A DNA stretch of 64,000 nt from DATLED01 sp963750255 (lineage in GTDB: Bacteria; Actinomycetota; Acidimicrobiia; Acidimicrobiales; CADCTF01): contig CAVVPZ010000008.1 in assembly GCA_963750255.1 (NCBI GenBank), positions 906,005-970,004 on the forward strand, given 5' to 3'. The notes under the pieces were generated by a model that saw nothing but the letters and a program-made list of their open reading frames with translations, searched no databases and had not been told where the DNA came from. The translations under genes and the position numbers were made by a program. How positions within the stretch are numbered: position 1 is the stretch's first letter; the number at the start of each line of letters is the position of its first letter. Shown piece by piece: positions 52,973 through 62,969 of this stretch.

Positions 52973-54427
52973 ATGCACGACGTGATCGCCACCACGAGAG
53001 ACGGACGACTTCGGGGTCAACGAATCGATGAGTCTGTCGCGGCCTTCAAGGGGATCCCGTACGCGGCCCCGCCCGTAGGCCGCCTGCGCTTCCGGCCGCC
53101 CCAACCGGTGGAGTCGTGGGACGGCGTCCGCGACGCGCTGGCTCTGGCGCCGTCGTGCCCCCAGCCCCAGCAACGTCCCGCCGGTTGGACCGAGGAGTCC
53201 GAGGAGTCGGAGGACTGCCTCTATCTCAACGTGTGGACGCCGGCCATCGACGATGGTGGCCGCCGGCCGGTGATGGTGTGGTTCCACGGCGGCGGGTACG
53301 CCATCGGGTCCGGGTCGTGGCCCCTGTACGACGGCGCCAACCTGGTTCGACGAGGCGACGTCGTCGTCATCACCGTCAACCACCGACTCGGCCCCCTCGG
53401 CTTCCTTCACCTCGGCGAGTTGTCCGACGACGCAGACCTCTCGGCGTCCGGCAACGCCGGCATGCTCGACCTCGTCGCCGTCCTCGAATGGGTCCGCGAC
53501 AACGCAGCCGCCTTCGGCGGCGATGCCGGCAATGTCACGATCTTCGGTGAGTCGGGCGGCGGCGCCAAGGTGTCGACGCTGTTGGCCATGCCCGCCGCCG
53601 CCGGGCTGTTCCACCGGGCCATCATCCAGAGCGGACCCGGAGTGCGCGTGGGCTCGACGGCGGGCGCAACCAAGGCGACCCGGTCGTTCCTGGCCAAGGT
53701 CGGCGTCGACGAGGCCAACCTTGATGCGCTGTGGGATGTGCCCGCCGAGACGCTGGTGGCGGCGAGTGCTGCCGCTGGTCGCGGTGGGTTTCGACCCGTG
53801 CTCGACGGTACGGCCGTCGTGGCCCACCCGGTCGAGGCGCTGGCCGACGGTTCGGCCATCGACGTCCCCATGATGATCGGTTGCAATCGCGACGAAGGCG
53901 CCGGCGGTCTGCCCCGCGAACTCGACGAAGCCGGGCTCCGCTCCCGTCTGGCCGCCTACGGGGACGATCACGTGGAAGAGATCCTTTCGACCTATCAGAC
54001 CCTCTTCCCCGGAGCGTCCTTGGTCGACATCCTCAGCTACACCCTCACCGATTCACGGATGCGTGCCGGGTCGATCCAACTGGCGGATGCCAAGGCTCGA
54101 GGAACGTCGACCCCGGTCTTCCAGTACTTCTTCACCTACCAACTCGGCGGGCGGGCCGGGCACGGTTATGAGATCGCGTTCGCCTTCGACAACCTCGGCC
54201 GCGACACGCCCCCGTCGAGTTCGCGCCGGCGGTTGGCGGATCAGATGAGTGAGGCGTGGCTGGCCTTCGCCCGCGATGGCGACCCCAACCACGAGGGGCT
54301 GCCGAAGTGGCCCGCCTATGTCGAGCCCGAGCGGGCGACGATGGTGTTCGGCCACGACAGCCAAGTCGAAGCGGATCCGTCGGGCGCTACCCGCGAACTG
54401 TGGACTCGCGTGCTGGCTCGGCGCTAG
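52973..54427 (+). CDS. Type B carboxylesterase
   Basis: 484 residues. ATG 52973 chosen over 52967 because AGGAG (52961) is 7 bases upstream. AAFKGIPYAAPPVGRLRFRP and EDCLYLNVWTP are family signatures; FHGGGYAIGS is the oxyanion hole; GNVTIFGESGGGAKVSTLLA carries the Ser nucleophile; NRDEGAGG the acid and GRAGHGYEIAFAFDN the His. No signal peptide, so cytosolic. Broad ester substrates expected. Confidence 0.93.
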   Translation: MHDVIATTRDGRLRGQRIDESVAAFKGIPYAAPPVGRLRFRPPQPVESWDGVRDALALAPSCPQPQQRPAGWTEESEESEDCLYLNVWTPAIDDGGRRPVMVWFHGGGYAIGSGSWPLYDGANLVRRGDVVVITVNHRLGPLGFLHLGELSDDADLSASGNAGMLDLVAVLEWVRDNAAAFGGDAGNVTIFGESGGGAKVSTLLAMPAAAGLFHRAIIQSGPGVRVGSTAGATKATRSFLAKVGVDEANLDALWDVPAETLVAASAAAGRGGFRPVLDGTAVVAHPVEALADGSAIDVPMMIGCNRDEGAGGLPRELDEAGLRSRLAAYGDDHVEEILSTYQTLFPGASLVDILSYTLTDSRMRAGSIQLADAKARGTSTPVFQYFFTYQLGGRAGHGYEIAFAFDNLGRDTPPSSSRRRLADQMSEAWLAFARDGDPNHEGLPKWPAYVEPERATMVFGHDSQVEADPSGATRELWTRVLARR

Positions 54428-54472
54428 TGCGTCGCCCGAGTTCTTGTCACACCCCTGTTTTACGTTGAGAAC

Positions 54473-55714
54473 GTGGGTGGAGCGAACGTCGGGCTTGGCG
54501 CAGCGGACGGTGCGGGAGTGTCGAGGTGGTCGGCCGAGCAGATGACCTCGGCCATGGACCAGTTGCACGCCCTCTCGATGACGACGTGGCGCCAGTTGTT
54601 GTCGTTGGTCGCCGAGTACGACCGGACGGAGGCCTACCGGGCCGATGCCATGACGTCGATGGAGGACTGGCTCGTCGCCCGCTACGGCCTCGCCCGCCGC
54701 ACTGCCAACGACTGGGTGCGAGCGGCCCACGCCTTCGAGCAACTCCCCGCCGTCGCTAATGCCGTCGCCAACGGACACCTCTCGGCCGACCAAACCCGAT
54801 CGGTGATCCGATTGGCCACACCCGACACCGATGCAGCCGTGGCCGCCGACGCCGTCGGCCGATCCGCCGCCGAGCTCGAGGTCATGGCCCGCCTGGCCAA
54901 GTCGCCCACCAAAACCAAGGCCAATGAGGCCGACCGGCTCCGTGCGTTCCGCTGGCGTCCAAGCGCCGACGGGTCCAGCATGCGCCTCTCGGGCCAGCTC
55001 CCCGCCGATGCCGGCGCCACGCTTGCCGCTGCGCTCACCCGCATGGCCGAACAAGCCGGTCCCGATCCCGACACCAAGCTCTTCGACCCGTTCGAGAGTC
55101 GCTGCGCCGACGCGCTCGTCGAGTTGGCCGGTGCCCGTCTCGCTGACGACGCCGACCCTGACCGGGCGACCGTCGTCGTGCACGTCCCCACCGAATGGTT
55201 CAACCACGACGACGATCTTGTCGACCAAGCAATCGCTGCCGCCCTCGATTCTGGCGTGCCGCTGGCGGCCGAGACGCTGCGCCGACTCGCGTGCGATGCT
55301 CGGGTCCAGGTGGTGGCCGAAGGACCGGGCCACGCGGCCATGGCCCGCAGTGCGATGGAACACACCGTCCCGTTCTGGTTGCGCCGCCAGCTACGCCGAC
55401 GAGACGGCGGATGCCGCTGGCATGGCTGTCGACGCACCCTCGGCGTCCACGCCCACCACATCGTGTGGTTCTCCAAGGGCGGCGCCACCGTCATCGACAA
55501 CCTCGTATTGCTGTGCCGCCGCCACCACCGCGCCGTCCACGAAGGCGGATGGAACATCGCCGGCAAGCCCTCCGGCGAACTGCGCTTCATCCGCCCCAAC
55601 GGACACCTCCTCGACACCCGACCACCACCCTTGCGGGATGAGATGCGCGACTGGCTACAAGATCGAATCCCGTCCCTCGGGACCACACCCCAACTCGCCT
55701 TCAACCCGGGCTAG
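54473..55714 (+). CDS. DUF222 and HNH endonuclease domain protein (13E12-repeat type)
   Basis: 413 residues, GTG 54473. DUF222 helical region (SWSAEQMTSAMDQLHALSMT to NGHLSADQTRSVIRLATPDT) and C-terminal HNH motif RRQLRRRDGGCRWHGCRRTL, GVHAHHIVWFSKGGATVIDN, LVLLCRRHHRAVHEGGW. The zinc Cys pairs (CRWHGC, CRRHH) are intact. Common as repeated elements in actinobacterial genomes; function unclear, perhaps mobile-element related. It may be acquired independently. Confidence 0.9.
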   Translation: MGGANVGLGAADGAGVSRWSAEQMTSAMDQLHALSMTTWRQLLSLVAEYDRTEAYRADAMTSMEDWLVARYGLARRTANDWVRAAHAFEQLPAVANAVANGHLSADQTRSVIRLATPDTDAAVAADAVGRSAAELEVMARLAKSPTKTKANEADRLRAFRWRPSADGSSMRLSGQLPADAGATLAAALTRMAEQAGPDPDTKLFDPFESRCADALVELAGARLADDADPDRATVVVHVPTEWFNHDDDLVDQAIAAALDSGVPLAAETLRRLACDARVQVVAEGPGHAAMARSAMEHTVPFWLRRQLRRRDGGCRWHGCRRTLGVHAHHIVWFSKGGATVIDNLVLLCRRHHRAVHEGGWNIAGKPSGELRFIRPNGHLLDTRPPPLRDEMRDWLQDRIPSLGTTPQLAFNPG

Positions 55715-57589
55715 TTAGCTCCGGCCCGACGACGACTTCGCGGGCTTCGTCCGGCTGCGGTTCGAGGGCTGGGGAAGGAGTCGGAGCAGGTCGTCCTCGT
55801 CGAGCGATTCGTGGGCGACGAGCGCCTCGCGGACGGCCTCGAAGCGCTCGCGGTGCTTGCGTAGCACGACGGTGGCCTCTTCTTCGGCGGCGGCCAGCAG
55901 GGTGCGGACGGCGTCGTCGACGGCTTCCATCGTCGATGAGCTCTGGTGTTTGGAGCCGGCGAGCTCGCGACCGAGGAAGAGGTCGCCCTCGGGCTCGAGC
56001 ACCCGCATCCGCCCGACGCCTTCGGTCATGCCGAAGCGCCCGGCGATGTCGCGGGCCAGCGAGGTCGCCCGCTCGATGTCGGCTTCGCCCGCCGTCGACG
56101 TCTCTCCCGTGACGAGGAGTTCGGCGGCCACCCCGGCCATGATCACTGCAAGGTCGGTGGTGAGGTCGGCTTGCGTTGACACCGTCCGATCGCTGCGCAC
56201 GAGCAGGTCGGTGTGGGCGAGGTCGCGGGCCCGGGCGACGAGCGATGCCCGCTTGGGCACGTTGTCGGGACGGATCCGCGCTGCGACCACGACGTGGCCG
56301 GCTTCGTGGATGGCCAACCGGTCGATCTCGCCCTCGCTCAGGAGCCGGCCCTGGCGGAGGGGACCGCCCATCGAACGCTCGACGGCTTCGGCCAGGTCTG
56401 CTTGGGAGATCGACGCCCCGCCATTGCGGACAGCCAAGAGGGCGGCCTCGTTCACGATGTTGGCCAAGTCGGCGCCTGTGCATCCGGGAGTCACCTTGGC
56501 GATGTTGACGAGGTTGACATCGCCCGACAGGCGACGGCTCTTGGCGTGGAGCGCGAGGACCTCGGCTCGTCCCTCGACGTCGGGCGCCTCGATCACCACG
56601 TGGCGGTCGAAGCGGCCGGGACGGAGGAGGGCGGGGTCGAGCACGTCGGGACGGTTGGTGGCGCCGACGACGACGACACCCGACGTCGCTGCGAACCCGT
56701 CCATCTGCACGAGCAGCTCGTTGAGGGTCTGCTCGCGCTCGTCGTGTCCGCCGCCGACACCGGTGCCGCGGCGCCGTCCGGCGGCGTCGAGTTCGTCGAT
56801 GAAGATCAGGGCCGGAGCGGTGGCCATGGCGTGACGGAAGAGATCGCGCACGCGAGCGGCGCCAACGCCGACGAGCGACTCGACAAATTCGGATCCGGAG
56901 ATGAAGTAGAAGGGCACGCCGACCTCGCCGGCCAGCGCCCGGGCCAGCAGTGTCTTGCCGCAGCCTGGGGGACCCGAGAGGAGGACGCCTTTGGGTGGCA
57001 GGGCCCCGAGGGCGGCGAAGCGCGTGGGCTCCTTGAGGTAGTCGGCGATCTCCTCGAGCTCTTCGACCACTTGGTCGATGGCGGCGACATTGGCGAACCG
57101 GTACGGGTTGGACTCGAGTGCCTTGGCCCGGTCGAGGCCCATCTTGGAGAAGGCGAAAAGATCGCGGATCTGCCCGCTTCCGCCGCGCGTCAAGAGGATG
57201 AAGATGCCGAAGAGGTTGGCCAACAAGAGCAGCGGGAGGATGAACTGGGCGACCAGGCCGAGCGTCTGCTTGCCGGGCTGCTGGTCGATGCGAACGGCCA
57301 CATTGGCCGACGTGAGTTGGGGGAGCAGGGTGGTGAGTCCGGACCCGTCGGAGGAGTAGGCCGTCCACCGCTTGGTGTCGTCGGCGAGCGAGAGGATCAC
57401 CCGGTCGTCCTCGCCCAGGATGCGGGCCTCCTTGACCTGTCCCGTGGCCAGTAGGCGCGGGACCTCGTCGACACCGACCTCGGTGCCTTCGCTCGACGGT
57501 CGCAGGCTGAAGAGTGCGGCGATGAGCAGCAGGCTGACGACAGCCAGACTGATGAACAGGGTCCGCAGCGTCTTGGCTCCGGCGGTCAT
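55715..57589 (-). CDS. ftsH: FtsH-type ATP-dependent zinc metalloprotease
   Basis: 624 residues, ATG 57589, intact. Membrane helix near residues 8-28 and another near 110-130 (LGLVAQFILPLLLLANLFGI). AAA domain: GVLLSGPPGCGKTLLARALA, pore GSEFVESLVGVGAARV, Walker B ALIFIDELDAAGRRRG, second region of homology TNRPDVLDPALLRPGRFDRH. Protease: RLAIHEAGHVVVAARI (HExxH) and STAGEADIERATSLARDIAG with the third ligand Asp. C-terminal coiled tail basic. Degrades membrane and regulatory proteins. Start overlaps the stop of the propeller protein (ATGA), so it is co-translated with it. Confidence 0.92.
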   Translation of the reverse strand: MTAGAKTLRTLFISLAVVSLLLIAALFSLRPSSEGTEVGVDEVPRLLATGQVKEARILGEDDRVILSLADDTKRWTAYSSDGSGLTTLLPQLTSANVAVRIDQQPGKQTLGLVAQFILPLLLLANLFGIFILLTRGGSGQIRDLFAFSKMGLDRAKALESNPYRFANVAAIDQVVEELEEIADYLKEPTRFAALGALPPKGVLLSGPPGCGKTLLARALAGEVGVPFYFISGSEFVESLVGVGAARVRDLFRHAMATAPALIFIDELDAAGRRRGTGVGGGHDEREQTLNELLVQMDGFAATSGVVVVGATNRPDVLDPALLRPGRFDRHVVIEAPDVEGRAEVLALHAKSRRLSGDVNLVNIAKVTPGCTGADLANIVNEAALLAVRNGGASISQADLAEAVERSMGGPLRQGRLLSEGEIDRLAIHEAGHVVVAARIRPDNVPKRASLVARARDLAHTDLLVRSDRTVSTQADLTTDLAVIMAGVAAELLVTGETSTAGEADIERATSLARDIAGRFGMTEGVGRMRVLEPEGDLFLGRELAGSKHQSSSTMEAVDDAVRTLLAAAEEEATVVLRKHRERFEAVREALVAHESLDEDDLLRLLPQPSNRSRTKPAKSSSGRS

Positions 57590-58960
57590 GAGTAACTCCT
57601 GTGCGTTGTCCGGCGAGCCGGCTCGGGATCAGATGTGGTGCCCACCGCGTAGGCCAGCGCCATCGCGGCGACGGCGGCACCGAGGGCCAACGTGAGCGTG
57701 TTGTCACGGGATGCGGCGATGCTCGTCACACGTTCCTCGTCTGGCGCGTCGGCCCCTGCCGCACTCGGCGCGCTCGAAGCCTGGACTCCACCGACCGCGC
57801 TGGGCGGAGCGAGGGGAGCCGGCGCCGGCGGCGGCGGAGACGGGGGCGCAGCAGGTGGCGTCGACGGGGGAGGGGGAGGGTTGCCCGGCGACGGCGCGTT
57901 GGCGGCGGGTGCGGCGATCTCGACCTTTGTCGGCGGATCGCCGGCCTTGGCCGGCAGCGCGGCGATGATCGCAGGAGGTGTGACATCCACAGGTGCCTTG
58001 GGGGGCACGAAGCCGGGGCACGCGAGCAGTGTGACGTCGGCGTAGCGGGCCGATGCGAGATATCCGTCGCGGTCGAGAGCGCCGTAGCTCACCACGCCAG
58101 CTCGCCCGCCGGTGGCGAGTGGCGTCGGCTGCGAGCGCTCGGCCGTGGGCAGGCCCCAGACGCTTCCGTCGTACCGGCCGATCAACAGCATCCCGGCGAA
58201 ACATGTGTCGGGTCGTCCCGCGGTGAGGGTGTCGACCTGTCCCGACGCGAGGGTGTAGAGCAGCTTGCCGTCGCGCTCGGCGAACCTGGACGGTGGGTGG
58301 CGTGCCGGTGACATCGGAGGTGAAGAGCAGGCTGCCATCGGGGCTGAACGCGGTCTCCATGGCGATATCGGATCGGGGATCGGTGTCGGCGACGAGGGTG
58401 CGCACCGAGCCCTTGTCGGGGTCGAAGGCGACGAGTGGATGAGCGTACGGCGGCACACCGCCGCCGAAGTCCTGGAGGACGAGCTCGTCGGTGGCCGGGT
58501 CGACGGTCAGATCCTGGAACCACCATCGGCGCCCCAGGCGGCGGACGAGCTCGCCCGTCTTGGCGTCGAGCTCGAGGAGTTCGGCCGGCTCGTGCTGATC
58601 TTCGTCGCGCTCGGTGGCGATGCGGAGGCCATAGAGCCGGCCCCGCCGCAACTCGAGTTGCCGGAAGCCGAAGTCACTGCTCCCGATGCGATTGCTGTCG
58701 TCGATCGGCCCGCCCCAGGGTGGCACCAGGTGGAGGAACCCGTCGCTGTAGGTCGCGGTCGACACGATCATCCATCCGTCGTCGCGGACGACGACGTCGG
58801 TGACGCGTTGGCGGTCGGGCGTGCCGGCCTTGGCCCACTCCCATTGGACGTAGCCAGGGTTGACGGCTTGGTACGAGGCCTCGGCTGGACGGTCCACAAG
58901 CAATGCCCCGCTGGCCACGGCGAGGATGCCCAGGCCGACCAACGCGAGCGTTCGCCTCAC
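57586..58960 (-). CDS. Secreted beta-propeller-like protein with Pro-rich stalk and C-terminal anchor (frameshifted)
   Basis: GTG 58960 overlaps the upstream stop; RRTLALVGLGILAVASGALL is a signal or anchor helix. Blades: GYVQWEWAKAGTPDRQRVTD, WMIVSTATYSDGFLHLVPPW, KTGELVRRLGRRWWFQDLTV, VAFDPDKGSVRTLVADTDPR, FSPDGSLLFTSDVTGTPPTV. After a frame change near 58300, GLPTAERSQPTPLATGGRAG and YLASARYADVTLLACPGFVP, then a Pro/Ala stalk (NPPPPPSTPPAAPPSPPPPA) and a terminal helix (TLALGAAVAAMALAYAVGTT). Fits a surface-exposed, membrane-anchored propeller next to FtsH. Ligand unknown. Confidence 0.7.
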
Positions 58961-59466
58961 TGGACGGGCAGTGGACACGAAGCTCGACTCAGCGATCCGC
59001 CAAGGCCACCGCCGGGGCGGGGCGGCGTGACGACCATCGTGCATGACGATGCGAACAGCGCCGCGCCGCCGGTGCCGTAGGTGCGTCCGACGGCGTCGAC
59101 AACGATTTGAGTTCCGGTGGCGGCGACTCCGAACGCTTGTGTGCATACCGCGTCGTCGCTCTGCAGCGAACCTCGGAAGTCACAGGTGGTGGCAGTGCCG
59201 GCCACGGGTCGGAAGGTTGCTTGGACTTCGGCCGGGGAGAGGCCGCAGTCTTTTGTCGACATGATGACTTGGCCGTAATAGGAGACCACAGGACCCTGAT
59301 CGACGTCGGCAAACACCGACGCATTGGCTTCGGTGATCCGACAGGCGGTCTGGCCGATCGCCGGGCGGTGATCGGGCATGAGCGCGCCGAGCATCACGAG
59401 CGTCGCGACCGCGACCCACTCGTCGACCCACTCGCTTGGTGGCCGGCCCCCCCGGGCGCGGCGCAT
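58957..59466 (-). CDS. Hypothetical secreted protein
   Basis: 169 residues, MRRARGGRPPSEWVDEWVAV. Hydrophobic WVAVATLVMLGALMPDHRPA suggests a signal or anchor. Body with Cys in QTACRITEAN, KDCGLSP, TTCDFRG, AVCTQAF, SSCTMVV, SCPLPVQ: six Cys consistent with secretion and disulfides. First of three coupled minus-strand genes with the propeller and FtsH. No family recognised. Confidence 0.7.
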   Translation of the reverse strand: MRRARGGRPPSEWVDEWVAVATLVMLGALMPDHRPAIGQTACRITEANASVFADVDQGPVVSYYGQVIMSTKDCGLSPAEVQATFRPVAGTATTCDFRGSLQSDDAVCTQAFGVAATGTQIVVDAVGRTYGTGGAALFASSCTMVVTPPRPGGGLGGSLSRASCPLPVQ

Positions 59467-59733
59467 TCGTCAAATCGCTGTCCCCCAACACCCGTCGCAC
59501 CGGTCTCCCGGCGCAGGCGTCTCACCATGGAAGCACATCCGGGCGAGGAATTTCTCGGAGGTGAGGCAGGTGCTTTACGACACCACGACGAAGAACCCCA
59601 CCGGAACGGTTGACTCGTCTCCCGCCACGCCAGGCTCGAGACGCCGCCGCCGTTGGGGTGCTTGACAGCGTCAGCCCTGCTTCACCAATCTTGACGCAAC
59701 GGTCAACTGGCCGGGACTACTGGGGGGTAGTGG
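59467..59733. other. Intergenic region between divergent operons
   Basis: 267 bases between the secreted protein (minus) and the second LivH-LivM fusion (plus). TTGACA at 59663 and TTGACG at 59692 are possible -35 elements on the plus strand; no convincing -10 was found. No gene, RNA or repeat was recognised. Confidence 0.4.
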
Positions 59734-61232
59734 GTGTCGACAGTCATCGAGGAGCCGACGGACGTTTTGGCGGCGACTCCTCCAGGGGGCGGCGAAGCCG
59801 TGCCTCCGGGCTTCGAGAAGCGCACGGGTCCGACGTCGCCGGTCGACCGGCCCGAGGTGCAACGGGCCGCAGTCATCGCCGGCGGCGCATGCATCTTCTA
59901 CTTCGTGCAGCAGCTGCTGTGGCCGGCGCCGATCGGCGTGCTCGTCCAGGGCATGGTCATCGGTGGGCTCACGGCGCTCATCGCCTTCGGCATCTCGCTG
60001 ATCTACCGAGCCAACCGCATCATCAACTTCGCCCAGGGTGACCTCGGCGGAGCGCCGGCGTCGTTCGCCGTGCTCCTGGTTGTGGGTCCTGGCCTCCCGT
60101 ACCTCGTCGCCCTTCCCCTCGGGTTGCTGGCCGGGTTGGCCCTGGGGATGTTCGTCGAGGTGGCCATCATCCGCCGCTTCTTCAAGGCGCCTCGCCTGAT
60201 CATGACCGCAGCCACGATCTTCGTGGCTCAGCTCCTCACCTTCCTCTCGCTGTCGCTTCCCCGCTTCTTCAACCTGACGACGCCCCCGCAGAGCTTCCCG
60301 TCGCCGTTCGACTTCTCCTTCGAGATCGCCCCCATCGTCTTTCGCGGGAACGACATCGTGGCGATGATGGCCGTGCCGATCGTCATCGCGGCCCTGATCC
60401 TGTTCTTCCGCTACACGAGTATTGGCATCGCCGTGCGAGCCAGTGCCGAGAGCGCCGACCGTGCTGCGCTACTGGGCGTTCCGGTCAAGCGAATCCAGAC
60501 CATCGTCTGGGTGATCGCCACGCTGCTCTCAACCCTGGCCATCTTCCTGCGAGCCGGCATCGTGGGCCTGCCGATCGGCTCGGTGCTGGGCCCGACGATC
60601 CTCGTGCGGGCGCTTGCCGCCTGCGTGATCGGTCGCATGGAGCGTCTGCCCACGATCTTCTTCGCCGCCGTCGGCCTCGGCATCATCGAGCAGGTCATCG
60701 TGTGGGACACGGGCCGGAGCATCATCACGGCGCCGATCCTGTTCATCATCATCCTCGGTGCCTTGCTCTTCCAGCGGCGGGGCACGGTGGCGCGCGCCGA
60801 CGACACCTCGACGTGGCAGTCGGCCAAGGAGGTGCGGCCCGTCCCCGACGAGCTGGCCGGATTCCCCGAGGTCAAGTACGGCTTCAAGGCCGTCATCGGC
60901 CTCATCGCTCTCTTCTTCATCGCGCTTCCGGTGTTCTTGCCCGAGAGCCGGGTCAACCTCGCCGGTGTCATCCTCATCTACGCCCTGCTCGGCATGTCAC
61001 TCGTCGTGCTCACAGGCTGGGCCGGACAGGTCAGCCTCGGGCAGGTCGGGTTCATGGGCATCGGCGCCGCCGTCGGCGGGGCGGTGACCAACCGGCTCGG
61101 GTGGGATCTCGGTATCGGTCTTCTGCTCAGCGGAGTCGCCGGTGCCGTCGTGGCCGTCATCATCGGGCTGCCGGCGCTGCGTATCAAAGGGCTGTTCCTG
61201 GCCATCATCACGCTCGCCTTCGCCGCCACCAC
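59734..61232 (+). pseudogene. Second LivH-LivM fusion, truncated by an IS21 remnant
   Basis: GTG 59734. LivH half: GLTALIAFGISLIYRANRII, NFAQGDLGGAPASFAVLLVV, FFRYTSIGIAVRASAESADR, RALAACVIGRMERLPTIFFA. LivM half begins ILIYALLGMSLVVLTGWAGQ, VSLGQVGFMGIGAAVGGAVT, VIIGLPALRIKGLFLAIITL and stops making sense after AFAAT (about 61232). From there the frame reads into istA DNA and ends at 61290. About 240 residues of the LivM half are missing. Paralogous to the 40645 gene (similar plan, diverged sequence). Confidence 0.85.
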
Positions 61233-62301
61233 GTGCGGGTACAGCCGCACCGTCACCTTCGAGCCGATGGTCGCCGGGCGCGCCGCGTAGTTGCTGCTGT
61301 CCACTCGCACCGTGGTGTCGTCGCAAACGGTGCGCACCATCTCGCGGAAGAAGGCGAAGTGCGTGATCGGCAGCGGCAGCAGGCTCGCGCGCTCCTGCTC
61401 GAACATCTCCTGCACCTGGCGCTTCTTGCGCCCGTGGATGCGCTTGGCCGCCCACTTGCCTCCCAGTGCGGCGAGCCACGCGTTCTGCGCCTCGAGCGAC
61501 TCGAAGCGCCGCCCCTTGAGCGCGGTGGCCTGGGTGTGCTGGATCGCGCTCTCGACGCTGCCCTTGCGGTTGGGGTCGCGCACCCGGCCGGATCGGCGAC
61601 GACGCCGTAATGCGCGAGCATGCGCCGCTGTAGACGGGTTGAATTCCGGCGCGTAGAGGTCCGGCTTGATCACGCCCTTCCTTCAGGTTGTCGAGCACGA
61701 CGTACCGGCACAGCCGCCGAAGTAGCGAAACGCCTCCTCGTGCAGCTCGCGCCCACACCTGCTGGCCGGACTTCCACACCACGTTCCGGAAGCTCTTGCC
61801 GCGAGTACTCAGCGTCATCACGAACAGATACGGGCGCTTGTATTTGCCGGTGTGGATGCAGTGTCAGCGCGCCCTCGCCGTAGTCGACCTGCGCCTCCTC
61901 GCCGGGGGGGAACTCCAGCACGGTCGAAGCGCTCCGGCGCGCGCGCTCTGAGCGTCGCCACGAAGCGCTTGACCGAGTTGTAGCGGTGGCAAAGCCGTGG
62001 CCGTCCACCAGATCCTGGTAGATGCTCATGGCGTTGCGCCCGAGCGTGACCTGCGCCTCGATACACGCGCGATGCGGCTCGCACGCCGAGGGCGTGTCGA
62101 AGCCGGTGGCCGGGGTGGGGGAATTTGACCTGGGCTACGCCTTCAGAGCCGGTGGCCACCCCGGGGGAATTTGACCGGCGCCGCCGCGTACTGCCGGATG
62201 GTCTTGCGATCCACGCCGGTGGTCGTGCGATCTCCCGCTGACTCGTGCCGCTCTCCAGCAGCGTCTCGATGGTGGTTTGCTTGCGGCTTCAAGACGTTCA
62301 C
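61233..62301 (-). pseudogene. istA: IS21-family IstA transposase, truncated and frameshifted
   Basis: Minus strand from a GTG near 62301. IETLLESGTSQREIAR and TGVDRKTIRQYAAAPVKFPR are the HTH region; EAQVTLGRNAMSIYQDLVDG, GEEAQVDYGEGALTLHPHR with the first catalytic Asp, RPYLFVMTLSTRGKSFRNVV, RYVVLDNLKEGVIKPDLYAP, DPNRKGSVESAIQHTQATAL (DxxxxxxxE), KWAAKRIHGRKKRQVQEMFE, FFREMVRTVCDDTTVRVDSS, ATIGSKVTVRLYPHVV. It stops abruptly at 61233, about 100 or more residues before the usual end; istB is absent. At least five frame changes. Confidence 0.82.
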
Positions 62302-62440
62302 TCCACGACCTCCTCACACTCGGGAGGTCAGTTCACGTCCTGTCCAAAGGGGGCCGGCGGCGCCGGCCTACAACCCTCTCCCGATCAATTCAGGTGGAGG
62401 AGTTTGAGGTGGCCACAGGTGGGGGATTTTGGGTGGCCAT
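61233..62440 (-). mobile_element. IS21-like element remnant
   Basis: Contains the truncated istA. Its right side holds repeated motifs typical of IS21-type multiple terminal repeats: GGTGGCC followed by GGGGGAATTTGACC at about 62102-62130 and 62150-62175, and GGTGGCCACAGGTGGGGGAT at 62409. The left end is missing. Confidence 0.6.
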
Positions 62441-62446
62441 ATACGG

Positions 62447-62581
62447 GTGAAGAAGCCCGGTGAACGTGCAAAGGAATCTCAATTCGATGATGTACTGAAG
62501 CGCATGCTCTCGCGCCCGCCTGACCCGAAGGTCAAACCTAAGCCAGCGACCAAGCCCGCGCCGTCGAAGCCCGCCAAGTAG
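62447..62581 (+). CDS. Small basic hypothetical protein (44 residues)
   Basis: GTG 62447 (KKPGERAKESQFDDVLKRML), then SRPPDPKVKPKPATKPAPSK and PAK before TAG 62581. The N-terminal helix FDDVLKRMLSRPP followed by a Lys/Pro tail is typical of short hypothetical proteins in Proteobacteria. A hairpin terminator overlaps its end. Base use differs from the left part of the window. Confidence 0.5.
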   Translation: MKKPGERAKESQFDDVLKRMLSRPPDPKVKPKPATKPAPSKPAK

Positions 62582-62591
62582 CGGGCTTTTT
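62568..62591 (+). terminator. Rho-independent terminator
   Basis: AGCCCGC (62568-62574), loop CAAGTA, GCGGGCT (62581-62587), then TTTTT to 62591. This is the only canonical stem-plus-U-tract terminator noticed in the window and lies in the foreign-looking segment. Confidence 0.85.
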
Positions 62592-62805
62592 AAACGGTAG
62601 CCGCCCCTGCTGCGCCTGCCTTTACCTTGTTGATTGCGTCAACGCACTTTTGGCGAGAGGAGTAGCCCTCGCTCCAGCAAATCGGCTCTGTATTGCCGTA
62701 CGCATTATGGAAAACGAAGTAGTGATCTCCCTTCGCGTTTATGTGAATGGAAAACACGTAGCCCGCCGTTCCAAGTAGCCCACCAGATTGGATGATTCCC
62801 GCCAT
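62590..62805 (-). CDS. DUF1508 (YegP-like) protein
   Basis: 71 residues, ATG 62805 with GGAG 11 bases upstream. MAGIIQSGGLLGTAGYVFSI, HINAKGDHYFVFHNAYGNTE, PICWSEGYSSRQKCVDAINK, VKAGAAGAATV matches the DUF1508 pattern (strand, GDHYFVFHNA, NGE-like, SEGYSSR, helix). Family function unknown. AT-richer than the rest of the window. Confidence 0.8.
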   Translation of the reverse strand: MAGIIQSGGLLGTAGYVFSIHINAKGDHYFVFHNAYGNTEPICWSEGYSSRQKCVDAINKVKAGAAGAATV

Positions 62806-62969
62806 GAAACAATTCTCCGTTTGGTATCGTTACAACGGCTCTACGAGTGAGTTTCGGTTTTTGGCCGAGAGTTTTCGAGCAGCGCGCGGAGCGCGTGCTG
62901 ATCTTCAAAGCCAGCAAGGAAGACGAGCCGCGAATCCACTGCGAAGCAGTGCTTAGGCTGAGCCGCTGC

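Noticed and set aside
55715..57589. FtsH with a lost third zinc ligand
   Set aside because: On alignment, the Asp in GEADIERAT matches the conserved Asp, so the metal site is complete.
57704..57986. Short plus- and minus-strand Arg-rich ORFs over the Pro-rich stalk
   Set aside because: They are alternate-frame readings of the GC-rich proline codons of the propeller protein.
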